From positions 1,550,001-1,614,000 of the forward strand of contig NC_065898.1 in the NCBI RefSeq assembly GCF_905147045.1: a DNA stretch of 64,000 bases, written 5' to 3'. A program made the position numbers and the translations under genes. The number at the start of each line of letters is the position of its first letter. Position 1 is the first letter of the stretch. Of the stretch, positions 10,391 through 21,200 are shown piece after piece. Source of the stretch: Nymphalis io. Taxonomy: Eukaryota > Arthropoda > Insecta > Lepidoptera > Nymphalidae. The notes under the pieces were generated by a model that was given only the letters and a program-made list of their open reading frames with translations, did not search any database and was not told where the DNA came from.

Positions 10391-11361
10391 GTAATATTTT
10401 TTATAAGAAACCAGTTGTCATCATGATGGCTATGAACTCGAAGCAGTCTTTAAACTTTTTAAATTTATTTATTGTTTATTGCTCAAGGTAAAAAGTATAT
10501 TTCTTTACGTAGCGTACGGCTACGAAACTACAAAGCACGCGAGGGTTTTTATTCGGTTCAGTGTACACAAACGAAGCTTATATAATTGAAAGGCAACAAA
10601 CGAGCAAGCGATCGACATGAATAGCTTTCTAAATCCAAAGTGTAATGTTTGTGTTAAGTTAAACACTAAACTTTGTTCAGGTTATAAGCAAATATATTTC
10701 TTGAATATTAGAATTTCGAACTTTCTGAACTTTAGTTATGACTTTTATAAATAGTAATTTATAAGAGATGGGAGAAAATAAACTTTAAAATATAAGTAAG
10801 TACTTTTAGGCATACTTTGTTTATTTTAAGTGAATAATTCGTTTTTAATCTATGTTTATTTTTATATGTAAACATAGATAAGAAAATATCTTGATCTATA
10901 AACGCTAAAACTGATTAATACCAAATGAATGAAATAATTTTAATTCAATATCGAGTTATGTTCAAATTCCAAAATAATATCTTTTTATAAAATGTATGAT
11001 AATAGTGCACAAGAATGTGCGCAAACATGTTGCACTTCCTATTCTCATACTTTCAGATTCTGATGTGACAACAATTTGGTGCGATCTGAAATAGGTATCT
11101 GGTGATAAAGCTCAAAACATGGCTTCACGTGCTTTTCGGTTTTCTATTTCTCATTTTAATTATAGATAAATCGAATATAAAACTTGAAATTTTAATCAGT
11201 TATTTTGTTTTATATCAAGTGTTTTTTTCTGTTATTTATATTTAAATTCGTATTACTGTTATTTATATTTACTAATTGAAAAGAGACACATAAACAAAAC
11301 AAAATATTTGTTGCACTTATGACATGTTTAATTTTGTTGATAATTTCACAAGAATATATTT
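10389..11361. other. Intergenic spacer between protease copies 2 and 3
   Basis: AT-rich. No gene, SINE or conserved element recognised. It includes the 3' flank of copy 3, where only weak AATATA-like poly(A) signals are seen. Confidence 0.4.
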
Positions 11362-12669
11362 TTATATGCGTGCTCTGATCCAAGACGCGAATGAAGAAAC
11401 TCTTGCATAACCGCCAGGATGGCCACGTTGGCAACCAGAACGCGATCCAAAGGACACGACACCGATCTGAAAATAATGAAAATTGATTTTAGTCTGTTCT
11501 GGGATTTAGTGATGAATTATCAGATAGTAAACAAATATCGTTAACTGACCAGCTGACTGTTGCCACTGCTGCCAATAGTCAGAGGACCACCTGAGTCACC
11601 GCTGCAAATGTTCTGTCGACCACCGGCTGTGCACAAGGTGGAGCTGATGACGACGTTGTTACCGTATACGGTGGCGCAGAATGCGTTAGTCACCACTTGC
11701 ACGTTGATGTGTCTCAATTGTTGGTTCTGTGTAACACTCGCAGCTAAATATTTAATATTGAAATAGAATTAGAATCCTATGATCAAACACAACGAAATCC
11801 AGCACATTACATAACTTTGTATTAATTGTTCTAAGATGCTTGAAAATGTGTATTTAGTGTAGTGTAGAATTAAATACATAATTATTTAATAATAAATAGT
11901 ATAATACCTATTAAAAAAAAAAGTAAACCTACCGTCACCGGTTCTGCCAAATCCGGCAGCGGTGGCCATTATGCCGACGAAATCATTAGATCCAGAGACC
12001 AGGGTGACGCGATTGATAACATCTGAAATAAGAGTTAAGAAAATACTTACATCTGAGATTTTTTGAATGAAAGATACGGTTAATTTCCGTTTAATATGTA
12101 TGAAAAAGAATACTTACTACTAAAACCAACATGAGGGATAGTAATGATGGCAAGGTCGTTGTTCAGGTTCGTAGGATTATAGCTTCCGTGCACCTCGACA
12201 TTATTGGTGTTAATGCGAACGCCTCCACTAAATAATCTGATTGAACCAAGAACGACGGTGAATGTACGAGCTTGGTTGCGAACATCTCTCCAGCAATGAG
12301 CAGCGGTTACCAATTTGCTGTTGGAGAGAAGAGAAGATCCACAGACTGACTGTCTGCCGTCAGTCAAAGCAATAACCAAACCGGCCTGAAATTATTATTA
12401 TATACACAGTAAAATATAAACTAACATAATCTACTATCATGTAGAAATATAACTGGATCCAATAACTTGTTGCTTACCAAATGAGGAAATTGGCCAAGAC
12501 TAGAAACTTGACCGCCTACGACCCTGGAGCCATCAAAATCTAAGGCATTCTCAGCCAGCTTGATACGTCTAGCCTCGACGATACCGACGTCTTCGTGATA
12601 GTTTATAGTGATGGGTTCCTCAGCAGAAACTGCTAGGACGAGGCCGACGACAATGAAAAGGATCTTCAT
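11362..12669 (-). CDS. Chymotrypsin-like serine protease, copy 3 (unusual S1 residue)
   Basis: Secreted S1A protease of 282 residues. Exons are 12478-12669, 12118-12385, 11933-12022, 11550-11743 and 11362-11466. Exon 4 is one codon shorter than in the paralogues, in the loop before Cys191. The start at 12669 is chosen because it keeps exon 1 at 192 nt; an in-frame Met 15 nt upstream would add five residues before the signal peptide. Activation is at Arg49|VVGG. The triad is His94, Asp141 (NNDLAI) and Ser234. Position 189 at the base of the S1 pocket is Asn228 instead of Ser or Gly, so specificity may differ from classical chymotrypsin. Gly is kept at 216. The C-terminal loop is also diverged (GlyHisProGlyGlyTyr). 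Confidence 0.92.
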
Positions 12670-12706
12670 TTTAATAAAACACATGATTTCTTAAACGATT
12701 TCGTGC

Positions 12707-12733
12707 TATATATATTGAATTAAATATCTTATC
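12707..12733 (-). promoter_or_regulatory. TATA box plus GATA-type element of protease 3
   Basis: Minus strand: GATAAGATAT (12724-12733) precedes an AATATATATAG TATA box (12707-12717) about 40 nt before the ATG. Confidence 0.6.
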
Positions 12734-13032
12734 ATTACAATTGCAACGGATTTTCGTTTATGATTTGCGAATATAAGGTGTTATTTACATCAGCATTTTT
12801 TTGCATATATAATGAAAAATTCTATCAATAAAATTCGGGAATCGTATTTTAAAATTGACTTGAACTTTCTTGTCTGAAAGTAAAGTGTCTGTTATCAAAG
12901 TAATTTTGATTGATCGATGACAGATATATTATCTGTACTATTTATTATATTTAGATAATAATGACAAACAGAGAAACGAATAAGTTCAAATGCAAAAGTA
13001 GGCGGAATGGTTGATATATTTATAATGCTGTT

Positions 13033-13330
13033 TACTGGTGGTAGAGCTTTGTGCAAGCTCGTCTGCGTAGGTACCACCCACTCATCAGATATTCTACCGC
13101 AAAACAGCAGTAATTGTTATTGTTGTGTTCCGGTTTTAAGGATGAGTGAGCCAGTGTAATTACAGGCACAAGGGACATAAAAATCTTAGTTCCCAAGGTT
13201 GGTGGCGCTTTGGCTATGTAAGCGATGGTTGACATTTCTTACAATGCTAATGTCTAAGGGCGTTTGGTGACCACTTACCATCAGGTAGCCCATATGCTCG
13301 TTCGCCTTCCTATTCTATAAAAAAAAAAGT
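13033..13330 (+). repeat. Family D dispersed repeat, near full length
   Basis: Runs from the GGTGGTAGAGCTTTGTGCAA start to the CTTCCTATTCTATAAAAAAA tail. No tRNA-like head. It is the commonest repeat here, with some 20 full or partial copies in both orientations. Confidence 0.85.
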
Positions 13331-13486
13331 CCAAAAAAGTATTCGTATTACCCTCGAGAAAGATGCCTTAATAAAAAATAAGCGTTGTTGTGATTAATTA
13401 TGATACGTAGACAACCATTTTATTTAATAAAATGTATTTATATTACTCAATTATTATTAAGCAGACAGTTAAGTATATTAATATGG

Positions 13487-13860
13487 ACTGCCTCGTTGGT
13501 CTAGTGGCTTGATGTAAGGCCGCAGAACCGGAGGTCCTGGGTTCAATTCCCAGGTCGGGCCAATAAAAAAATACTGGATTTTTCTGTCAGAAAATTCTCA
13601 GTAGCAGGATCCGGAGTCTGGAAGTTGGAAATGTGTTCACTCCCACGCCTCGGAAAGCACGTAAAGCCGTTGGTCCTGCGCCTGAACTCTTTCCGGTCGG
13701 GTCGGATTGCCGTACCATCGGATTATGAGAGTTAGGGAATAGAGAGAGTCCCTATGATTGCGCCCACACTTGTGCCCTATAATATCTCCTGTGTAGTTGG
13801 TTAATCACTCTTAAGATTGGCCGCCGTGGCCGAAATCGGTCTGGAGAACATTATTATTAT
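13487..13860 (+). mobile_element. SINE family B, near full length
   Basis: The tRNA-derived head has both boxes (TGGTCTAGTGG and GGTTCAATTCC). A long body and an ATT-repeat tail follow. Other copies lie at 18497-18645, 22603-22965, 44063-44226, 56825-56995 and 57812-58095. Confidence 0.85.
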
Positions 13861-14568
13861 TATATTAATATTTAATAAACATGAAATATTTTTTTAAATA
13901 ATTATTCAAAAGTACTCGCAAGAGCTTACTTAATTAAATTCATTTAATTTGTTTTAAAGTTATTGCTTAAGTTAAACTTGATGGTGTCAAGTTTGTTTAT
14001 ATGACTTATACATGTCATTTTTGCATTGATGTTCTTGAAAATTTGCATGAAGACACGAATTGACACAATCATTCCAGTTCTAGAAAGTACTTATTATATT
14101 ACATAAAAAAATTAAATATCATTTGTTATCTTATCTATTCATTCTTCGTGTAAAAGCTGTGTATTTATAATAAATGGTGACGGTGCTAATGATAATTTTT
14201 TGACAGTATTCCGGCTGTTGCAGTAAAACTCAAATACGTTAATGAAGCAGAGAAACAAACTTTCGTTCACCGAGACACAAGTCAAAGAGTAAATATTCAT
14301 CGTCATATGTTTACAAAGTTATATGACACATAAATGAAATCTGCATAAAACCTGTATATTTAGGGTAATCGCAAGCGAATGCGATTTGAAAAATGCAGGG
14401 ATATCTTTAATTCTGTGGCCTAAATAAATTCCACAATCAAATCCAAAATCAAAGTTGTGATAATTAAGTCTTTTTAATGGAATAATGGAATAGTGTTTAT
14501 TTATTAAAATATTTGAATTTGACTTAATTTTTATATTGAATAGAAAACCATCGTATTATCTTTAATTT
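13861..14568. other. Intergenic spacer between protease copies 3 and 4
   Basis: AT-rich; no feature recognised. Confidence 0.4.
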
Positions 14569-14574
14569 TTTATT
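14569..14574 (-). promoter_or_regulatory. Poly(A) signal of protease 4
   Basis: AATAAA on the minus strand about 40 nt after the stop at 14611. Confidence 0.55.
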
Positions 14575-14610
14575 GTGAAATCACATAATTTGAGAAATAT
14601 TAGAAGATTT

Positions 14611-15869
14611 TTATAGACGTGCATTGATCCATGAAGCGAAAGAGGTGACTCTAGCGAAACCGGCGGGCAGACCACGTGCGCAACCAGCTCTAGCGACGAA
14701 TGATGTTACTCCAATCTGTAGATTAAAAACAGTATTGAATATATGTACATAATTAACAATCTAATTGAATTTAAAAATAACATTGCACTGACCAGATTAC
14801 GGTTGTTACCGCTGCCAATGGCAAGAGGACCACCCGAGTCACCAGAGCACGTGCCGATATTGCCAGCACCGCTAGTACAAATGGTGGAGCCGATGATGAC
14901 ATTGGTACCGTAAGTCGAAGCGCACACGTTGTTCGTGATAACTTGAAGGTTTACATGCCTCAATGCTTGACTTTGCGAAATACCAGCCGCTAAAAATGTA
15001 CATGTTTTATTATTAACTTAAACTTCGATAAAAATTAAACAACTTATCTCTAACCGTTCAATAGGAAATGTCAAATGTCAATGTGAAATGAGATATTTTT
15101 AAATGAATGATTACTTACAATCACTTGTTCTTCCAAATCCAACAGCGGTAGCCCATGTGCCGGCGTAGCTGTTGCTGCCAGAGGGTATGTTGATGCGATT
15201 TATATTATCTGAAATAGATTTTAGGAAAGATAATGATTTTACAATTTATTACAATGAAGAAAGATATTTTTTTAACGGATATTTAATAAAAAAAGAACAA
15301 TACCCACTCGTGAAACCAACCCAGCTGATGGATATGATAGCGATGTCGTTGTTAAGATTGTTGGTGTTGTAGCTTCCGTGCATTTGAATATTGTTGGTGT
15401 TAATACGAGTACCCCCAGAGAAGAGGCGGATTGAGCCGAGAACGACAGTTATCTGACGACCCTGGTTTCTACCATCCCACCAGCAGTGCGCGGCTGTTAC
15501 AAGTCTATTATTGGTGAGCAGGGATGAACCGCAAACGGATTGTGAACCGCTTGTCAATGTTACGATTAAACCACCCTATTAGAAGATAACATAATTAAAT
15601 TAACAAAATATATTATTTATAAATTAACAAAATATATTATTCGAGCTTGTGAATGTTAAGCATTGAATATAAATTACCAAGAAAGGGTAAGCTCCAAGGG
15701 AGGAAGCCTGTCCACCTATAATTCTGCTTCCGTCAAAGTCCAGGGCTTCTTCAGCGCGCTTGATCCGAGCGGCTTCTGGAATACCAATCGTCTCATGATA
15801 GAAGAGACTAATTGGCTCTTCGGCTGCGACAGCCAAGGCAAGCCCTAGGACAAAAAGTAAAAATTTCAT
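14611..15869 (-). CDS. Chymotrypsin/elastase-like serine protease, copy 4
   Basis: Secreted S1A protease of 283 residues. Exons are 15678-15869, 15308-15575, 15120-15209, 14793-14989 and 14611-14715. The exon 2 donor is GTGGGT. The start at 15869 gives the family-standard 192-nt exon 1; an upstream in-frame Met at 15905 would lie at or before the TATA box region and is rejected. Activation site is Arg49|IIGG. The triad is His94, Asp141 and Ser235. Gly229 is at position 189. Position 216, normally Gly, is Val256 (SerPheValAla), which in elastases narrows the S1 pocket. A preference for small side chains is therefore possible. It is the first gene of the array on the minus strand and the nearest to the GBF1 exons. 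Confidence 0.92.
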
Positions 15870-15910
15870 CGTGTCAAAAATGACTGGATATGAAAAGGCT
15901 GTCATAATTA

Positions 15911-15934
15911 CTTATACTTTTGTCATATCTTATC
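15911..15934 (-). promoter_or_regulatory. TATA box plus GATA-type element of protease 4
   Basis: Minus strand: GATAAGATAT (15925-15934) stands 7 bp upstream of GTATAAG (15911-15917), ~42 nt before the ATG. Confidence 0.6.
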
Positions 15935-16863
15935 TTTTGAAGAGAATCCCCATACTCACAAAATACATCTATATGTATAGAAATACATATATATTAATAA
16001 TGATAATGACTAACCCTGACTGTGCGGAATAAAATAAAATTTATTTTTATTTTATTTTATTATATACAATACGTTAAACATACATGATGTCTTGATGATT
16101 AAATTTAAGATAAAGATGAGACATTTCGAGTATTCTTAGTTTCACAAACGTGATATTTTCAGCCTTTAAAGCTGCATATCGTTGTCATCGAAATAAGTCC
16201 GCTATCCGTAGCATTTTTCAGCAAGAATATATATACTTCATATAGTCAATGTAATTGCAACATTGTAAATATATTTTAACGCACTGTTTTATGTATTTTT
16301 TTTAATTTGATGGTAGTAATATACTTATTTATTAATATGGCTAAGCCAAAGGTTCGAATAAGCTTTATAATTATTTTTTACGGTAACATGAGCAAGCGAT
16401 CCAGTAGCGCGTCTCATCGTTAAGACGGAATGGGTACCGCTGGTTTTTTAGTGGGTATTCCGATGTTTGGGGCCCCCACATAAACTGTTCCCGTGTTGGA
16501 AACGCGTAATGCATTTTCCCAGCGTTATAAAAAAAAGCTTAATAATTGTGATAGTTTTATTATCGTTTATTTTATACATGATATTGGCTATCCTGCCTAT
16601 AAAAGACCTTTTTTTCTATTTTCAGATAACTTTAGCAAAGCTAGCTGGATTATGCTGTACTTACAGATTTTTAGGGAATTTGAATATGACACAAACAAAC
16701 ATAAATATTGTCTAAATTGATATGTAAATATTATTGGATTATTTTTTTGGTTTATCTAAAGACAATGTTCAATACGAATAATCATGAAATGTTAAATATA
16801 ATCTTAATCCTAATGACTAGACATGATTATTTTTTATATTTCGCTATCGTAATACGTCCTACA

Positions 16864-16870
<7 letters not shown>
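15935..16870. other. Spacer between protease array and GBF1 exons
   Basis: AT-rich. About 16380-16520 is more GC-rich and reads like a transposon fragment (GGGTACCGCTGG...). It shows weak similarity to the reverse complement of the segment near 20500-20530. No GBF1 exon recognised. Confidence 0.35.
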
Positions 16871-16912
<42 letters not shown>

Positions 16913-16960
16913 TATATATGTATATATATACATATATTATTATATGTATATATATTATTA
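16871..16960. repeat. (TA)n-rich microsatellite
   Basis: Long TA run interrupted by a few G and C bases. Confidence 0.9.
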
Positions 16961-16962
16961 TA

Positions 16963-17255
16963 GAACGCGTAAATCTACCTATGAAACCGATGATCTTGGG
17001 TTCAAGCCCGGGCACGCACCACTGAATTTTTAAATGCTTACTTTGCGTTTATAATTCATCTCATGCTTGACGGTGAAGGAAAACATCGTGAGGAAACCCG
17101 CATGTGTCAAATTTTACTGAAATTCTGCTACATGTGTATTCCATAAACTCGCATTGGAGCAGCGTGGTGGAATAAGGTCCAAACCTTATCCTCAAAAAAG
17201 GAGAGGAGGCCTTAGCTCAGCAGTGGGACACTTACAGGCCGTTACTGTGATATAA
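16963..17255 (+). mobile_element. SINE family C, near full length
   Basis: The head carries GGTTCAAGCCCGG (B box). The body includes ACATCGTGAGGAAACC and the tail is AGCAGTGGGACA...GGCCGTTACTG. Other copies lie at 34416-34690, 36785-37032, 37730-38035, 54802-54996 and 61518-61775. It is similar to the Metulj-type SINEs of butterflies, named from memory. Confidence 0.8.
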
Positions 17256-17704
17256 ATTAAAATATTGAATAAATCTTTACTAGGATAACCTGTGACTTAG
17301 TTAAATTAAACATTCCGGCTTTTAATCAATGCTGTTTTTTTTAAATTAGTAACATTTATTGCTGCTTCTTAGTAGCAGTAGTTTTCAGCTCGATGCGTTT
17401 ACGTGAATACGTGAATTGATTATATTGTACTAGAATAACAAAATTTGAAATATGAGGCAGAGTGCCTAATTTAATTATTATTTCTTTGGTTTACCGATTA
17501 TATTGTACATCTAATCAAAAATCATATCATCGTGATGTTGATTGCGATGATGGTGATGAATTAATAAATGTTAAGGTATTATTTCATTTTCTGACATATT
17601 AAAACATTACGCGAATTTCATATTTTAAATGTTAAGTTAATAATTGATTACGTAAGAATTTTTCCAGTGTAGACTTTTAATATCAAGAAAAACATTTCAA
17701 TATT
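17256..17704. other. AT-rich, no feature seen
   Basis: No exon-like or repeat segment recognised. Confidence 0.35.
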
Positions 17705-17955
17705 ACTTTTTAGCAGGGCTTTGTGCAAGCCCATCCCATCATATAATATAAAAGCCAAAAAGCAATACTTGGTATTGTTATGTTCCGACTTAAACCGTGA
17801 TTGAGCAAGTGTTATTTCAACCAAAAGTCGGCACGATATCTTAGTTCCCAAGGTTGTTGGTGAACCTGTGCTTACATCATCAGCGGTCAATATTTCTTAT
17901 ATTGCTAATTTATATTGGCAGTAGAGACCACTTACCATTAGGTGGCCCATTTGTC
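17705..17955 (+). repeat. Family D dispersed repeat, degenerate
   Basis: Core segments such as GGGCTTTGTGCAAGC, TTAGTTCCCAAGGTT and CCACTTACCATTAGGTGGCCC are kept, with several deletions. Confidence 0.7.
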
Positions 17956-18205
17956 ATTATGTAAAAATATTTCAATTGATACAATTTAACCTTAGTGCGT
18001 GCAAACAATTAATGTACAAATGACAAGAATTCTACTAGTATTTGAAATATGTTTAAAATTAAATTAATTAAAATTCTAAATATAAATTTATGCGTTAGAT
18101 ATTGCATTTATTGAAAAAATTAGTAGACTATACGACATCACGATGGGTAAACTAAATACTGTATAATGAACAACTTTTGTTATAATGTTTTTTCTGCTTG
18201 TTCAG

Positions 18206-21200
18206 GTTCGAATCGATCTGATGGTTCAGAAGACGAGAGCGACAGGCAGGCAACCAGCTTCTCATCGGAGAGCGAGCTCTCACATTCACCGCAGACACAG
18301 GGTTGGATATTGGTGAGTATTCTAACGCTTATCACACTGTAATACGGCCTGTGAATTTAAGGGCTAAGGCCTCCTCTACTTTTTTGAGGAGATGATTTGG
18401 AGCTTATTCCACCACGCTCCTCCAGTGCCTGTAATTTAGCCACATGTGTATTTACCAACCCGCATTGAAGTAGCGTGCATTAACTAGCTCTAAAACCTTG
18501 CGTCGGATTGCCGTCCCATCGGATTATGAGCATGAAGGAATAGAGAGTGCACCTGTGTTTGTGCACACACTTGTGCACTAACCATAAATATTATATCCCG
18601 CGCAATTGGATGTTTGGCTGTTTGAAATTGGCTGGGAGAACATCATTTGGCACAAATAGAAAATTTATTATCGTTATAATTTTGTTATATAACTGGTAGT
18701 AAAAATTATAAAATATTAAGGAAAATGTTATCAGACATAACACTGACATAAGTAAGTAATTAGTATCCGATCAATATTACGTGTTATATTAATATTATTG
18801 ATAAAAATTATTATCGTTTTATTGTTATCGGAAATTATTGCTGTAATATCTAACTAGGTATCAAATCCGGCTTCACATAGTGCGTCTGTGTCGCCGTGAT
18901 TTAAAGAAAAATACATTTTATTTATTTTTTTTATGTATAGATAGGACGAGTATATGGCCACCTGATAGTAAGTGGTCACCAACGCCCATAGACATTGGCA
19001 TTGTAATAAATGTTAACCATCGCTTACATAGTCAATACGCCACCAACCTTGGGAACTAAGATGATATATCTCTTGTGCTTGTAACTACACTGGCTCACTC
19101 ACCCTTCAAACCGGAACACTACAATACTAAGTACTGCTGTTTTGCGGTAGAATATATGATGAGTGGGTGGTACCTACCCAGACGAGCTTGCACAAGGCCC
19201 TACCACCAGTAAAACTGCAAACTCAAAAACACATTAAATATATCTAGCAACCGATAAAGTAATATGCCGTTACACATAATATGTACTATGAGAACAGCCA
19301 AAATGTAATATATTATACATAAGCTACAACATGACACAATTTTCACCTGTAGTCTAAATTTAAAGCGTCTTAAAGTGTGAATCGCAGCTAATTATATAAT
19401 AATATTATATCTAGATACGCAGTATTGTGTCAAGCCAAGTTTAAGCTAACAAAACTGGCGAGCAGCACCGTGTATAATATTACACGAACCATTTGAAGCC
19501 ACTTTGACCCCCTCATAACTCCAAAACTATGGCTCTTATGTTTAGACTCGCGAGATACACATGTGCTCCAAATTTCATAAACACACCTCAAACGGTTATT
19601 GAGATATTAAGAAACCTATCCTATTCTAATCCAGATTACGTAGAAAGTTCAAATTTGACTTCCAGATAGGTAGGTGGGTGAATACAAAGGAATAAATCAG
19701 AAACTAGTATTTTTTTATCATTTTATTGTAATTTTTCAATTAATTGATTATACTAGGAAGACTTACTTACAGTGTAATCAGCAATCAAAATTGATCACTA
19801 ATAATTATTTATAAGTAATGATCTTACACTATTGATGTGCGCTAAATATTGCAATAATAATTAATACTAAATCCCAGTTAATAACGTAATTAATACGAAA
19901 GTCGATTGTACTCTTAGTTATAAGTAGTTACAAGTACTAAAGATGATATTTCAAAATTAAGGGTTGTATTCCACTCGTTATATTTACGTGAAGATCTTAA
20001 AATCCACATAAAGTCCGGCTGTCGTCAAATTTCATTGCTGATTCTTCAGTACAGGCACTATAAGTAAGTTTCTAATAGAATCAATTATTTGAAAAATTTT
20101 AATAAAATGAATTACTAGATAATGTCTGTACAAAAAGTAATGATATTCCATCAAAAACAAAAATATGAAATGATAGCCAAGTTCAATATTATGATATATG
20201 CCTTGGTTGGCCTTGGACTTCAACGACAAAAGAATTGAGGTGTAAATGGGTGCCAAGTTCAATGGTCAGTCGTGAAATTGATTTAAAACAATATAAAATA
20301 TTTTATGACATTTTAAAATATCCTAAGGTCTGACTTGGCTAGTTTTCATATACGCCCTTAATTTTCTTTTAAGAAAATTAAATTATTTTCTGGGTTTCTC
20401 TTCATAAGCTACCACTTCTTTATCTTGCTAGAAAATTTCACGTTTCCTCCACATGAAGTGGGGGGCATGTAGGTCTCGACTAGAGCATCTAATGCGCTGG
20501 TATACTTACTAAAAACGAGCGGTACCCAGTCTGTCTCTTCGGAGAGCGTCACGGAATCACTTGCGCATTCTACCGTGAAACCTACCTCCTTACTTTATAA
20601 TTGTATAAAGTAGGTAGACTGGCGTTTTATATGGTAGCCTGCTATGAACCGGTGATTCTTAGCACCCCCTGCCCTGCCGATCCCGCGACCGCTACCTTGG
20701 TCGGGCCTAGCGGGCTTGCCGGTAACTGGGGGCCTATTTTTGGGTGCATCTGCCATTAAGGAGGGTTTGCCCATACTCGCCACGCTGCCATGACATACGG
20801 TGCCGAAACGTGAACACTAACTGCGGGACTAGTCCACAAATTCAAAGTCGCTCAGCGTGCTATGGAGCGAGCTATGCTCGGAGTATCTTTGAAGGATAAG
20901 ATCAGAAATGAGATTATCCGGGAAAGAACCGGAGTCACCGACATAGCTTGCAAAATTAGCAGGCTCAAGTGGCAGTGGGCTGGTCACGTATGTCGTAGGA
21001 CCGATGGCCGTTGGAGCAGACGAGTCCTAGAGTGGAGACCGGGAATCGGCAAGCGCAGCGTAGGGCGCCCTCCAGCCAGGTGGACCGACGACCTTAAGAA
21101 GGTGGCGGGCACCAACTGGATGCGGAAGGCGGAGGACAGAGAGCTTTGGCGCACCTTGGGAGAGGCCTATGTTTAACAGTGGACAACGATTGGCTGTTGA

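Noticed and set aside
15678..15905. Upstream Met at 15905 as start of protease 4
   Set aside because: It would put the start at or before the TATA box and add 12 residues before a normal signal peptide.
16708..17025. Open frames across the TA microsatellite
   Set aside because: Tyr/Ile runs come from the TA repeat; low complexity.
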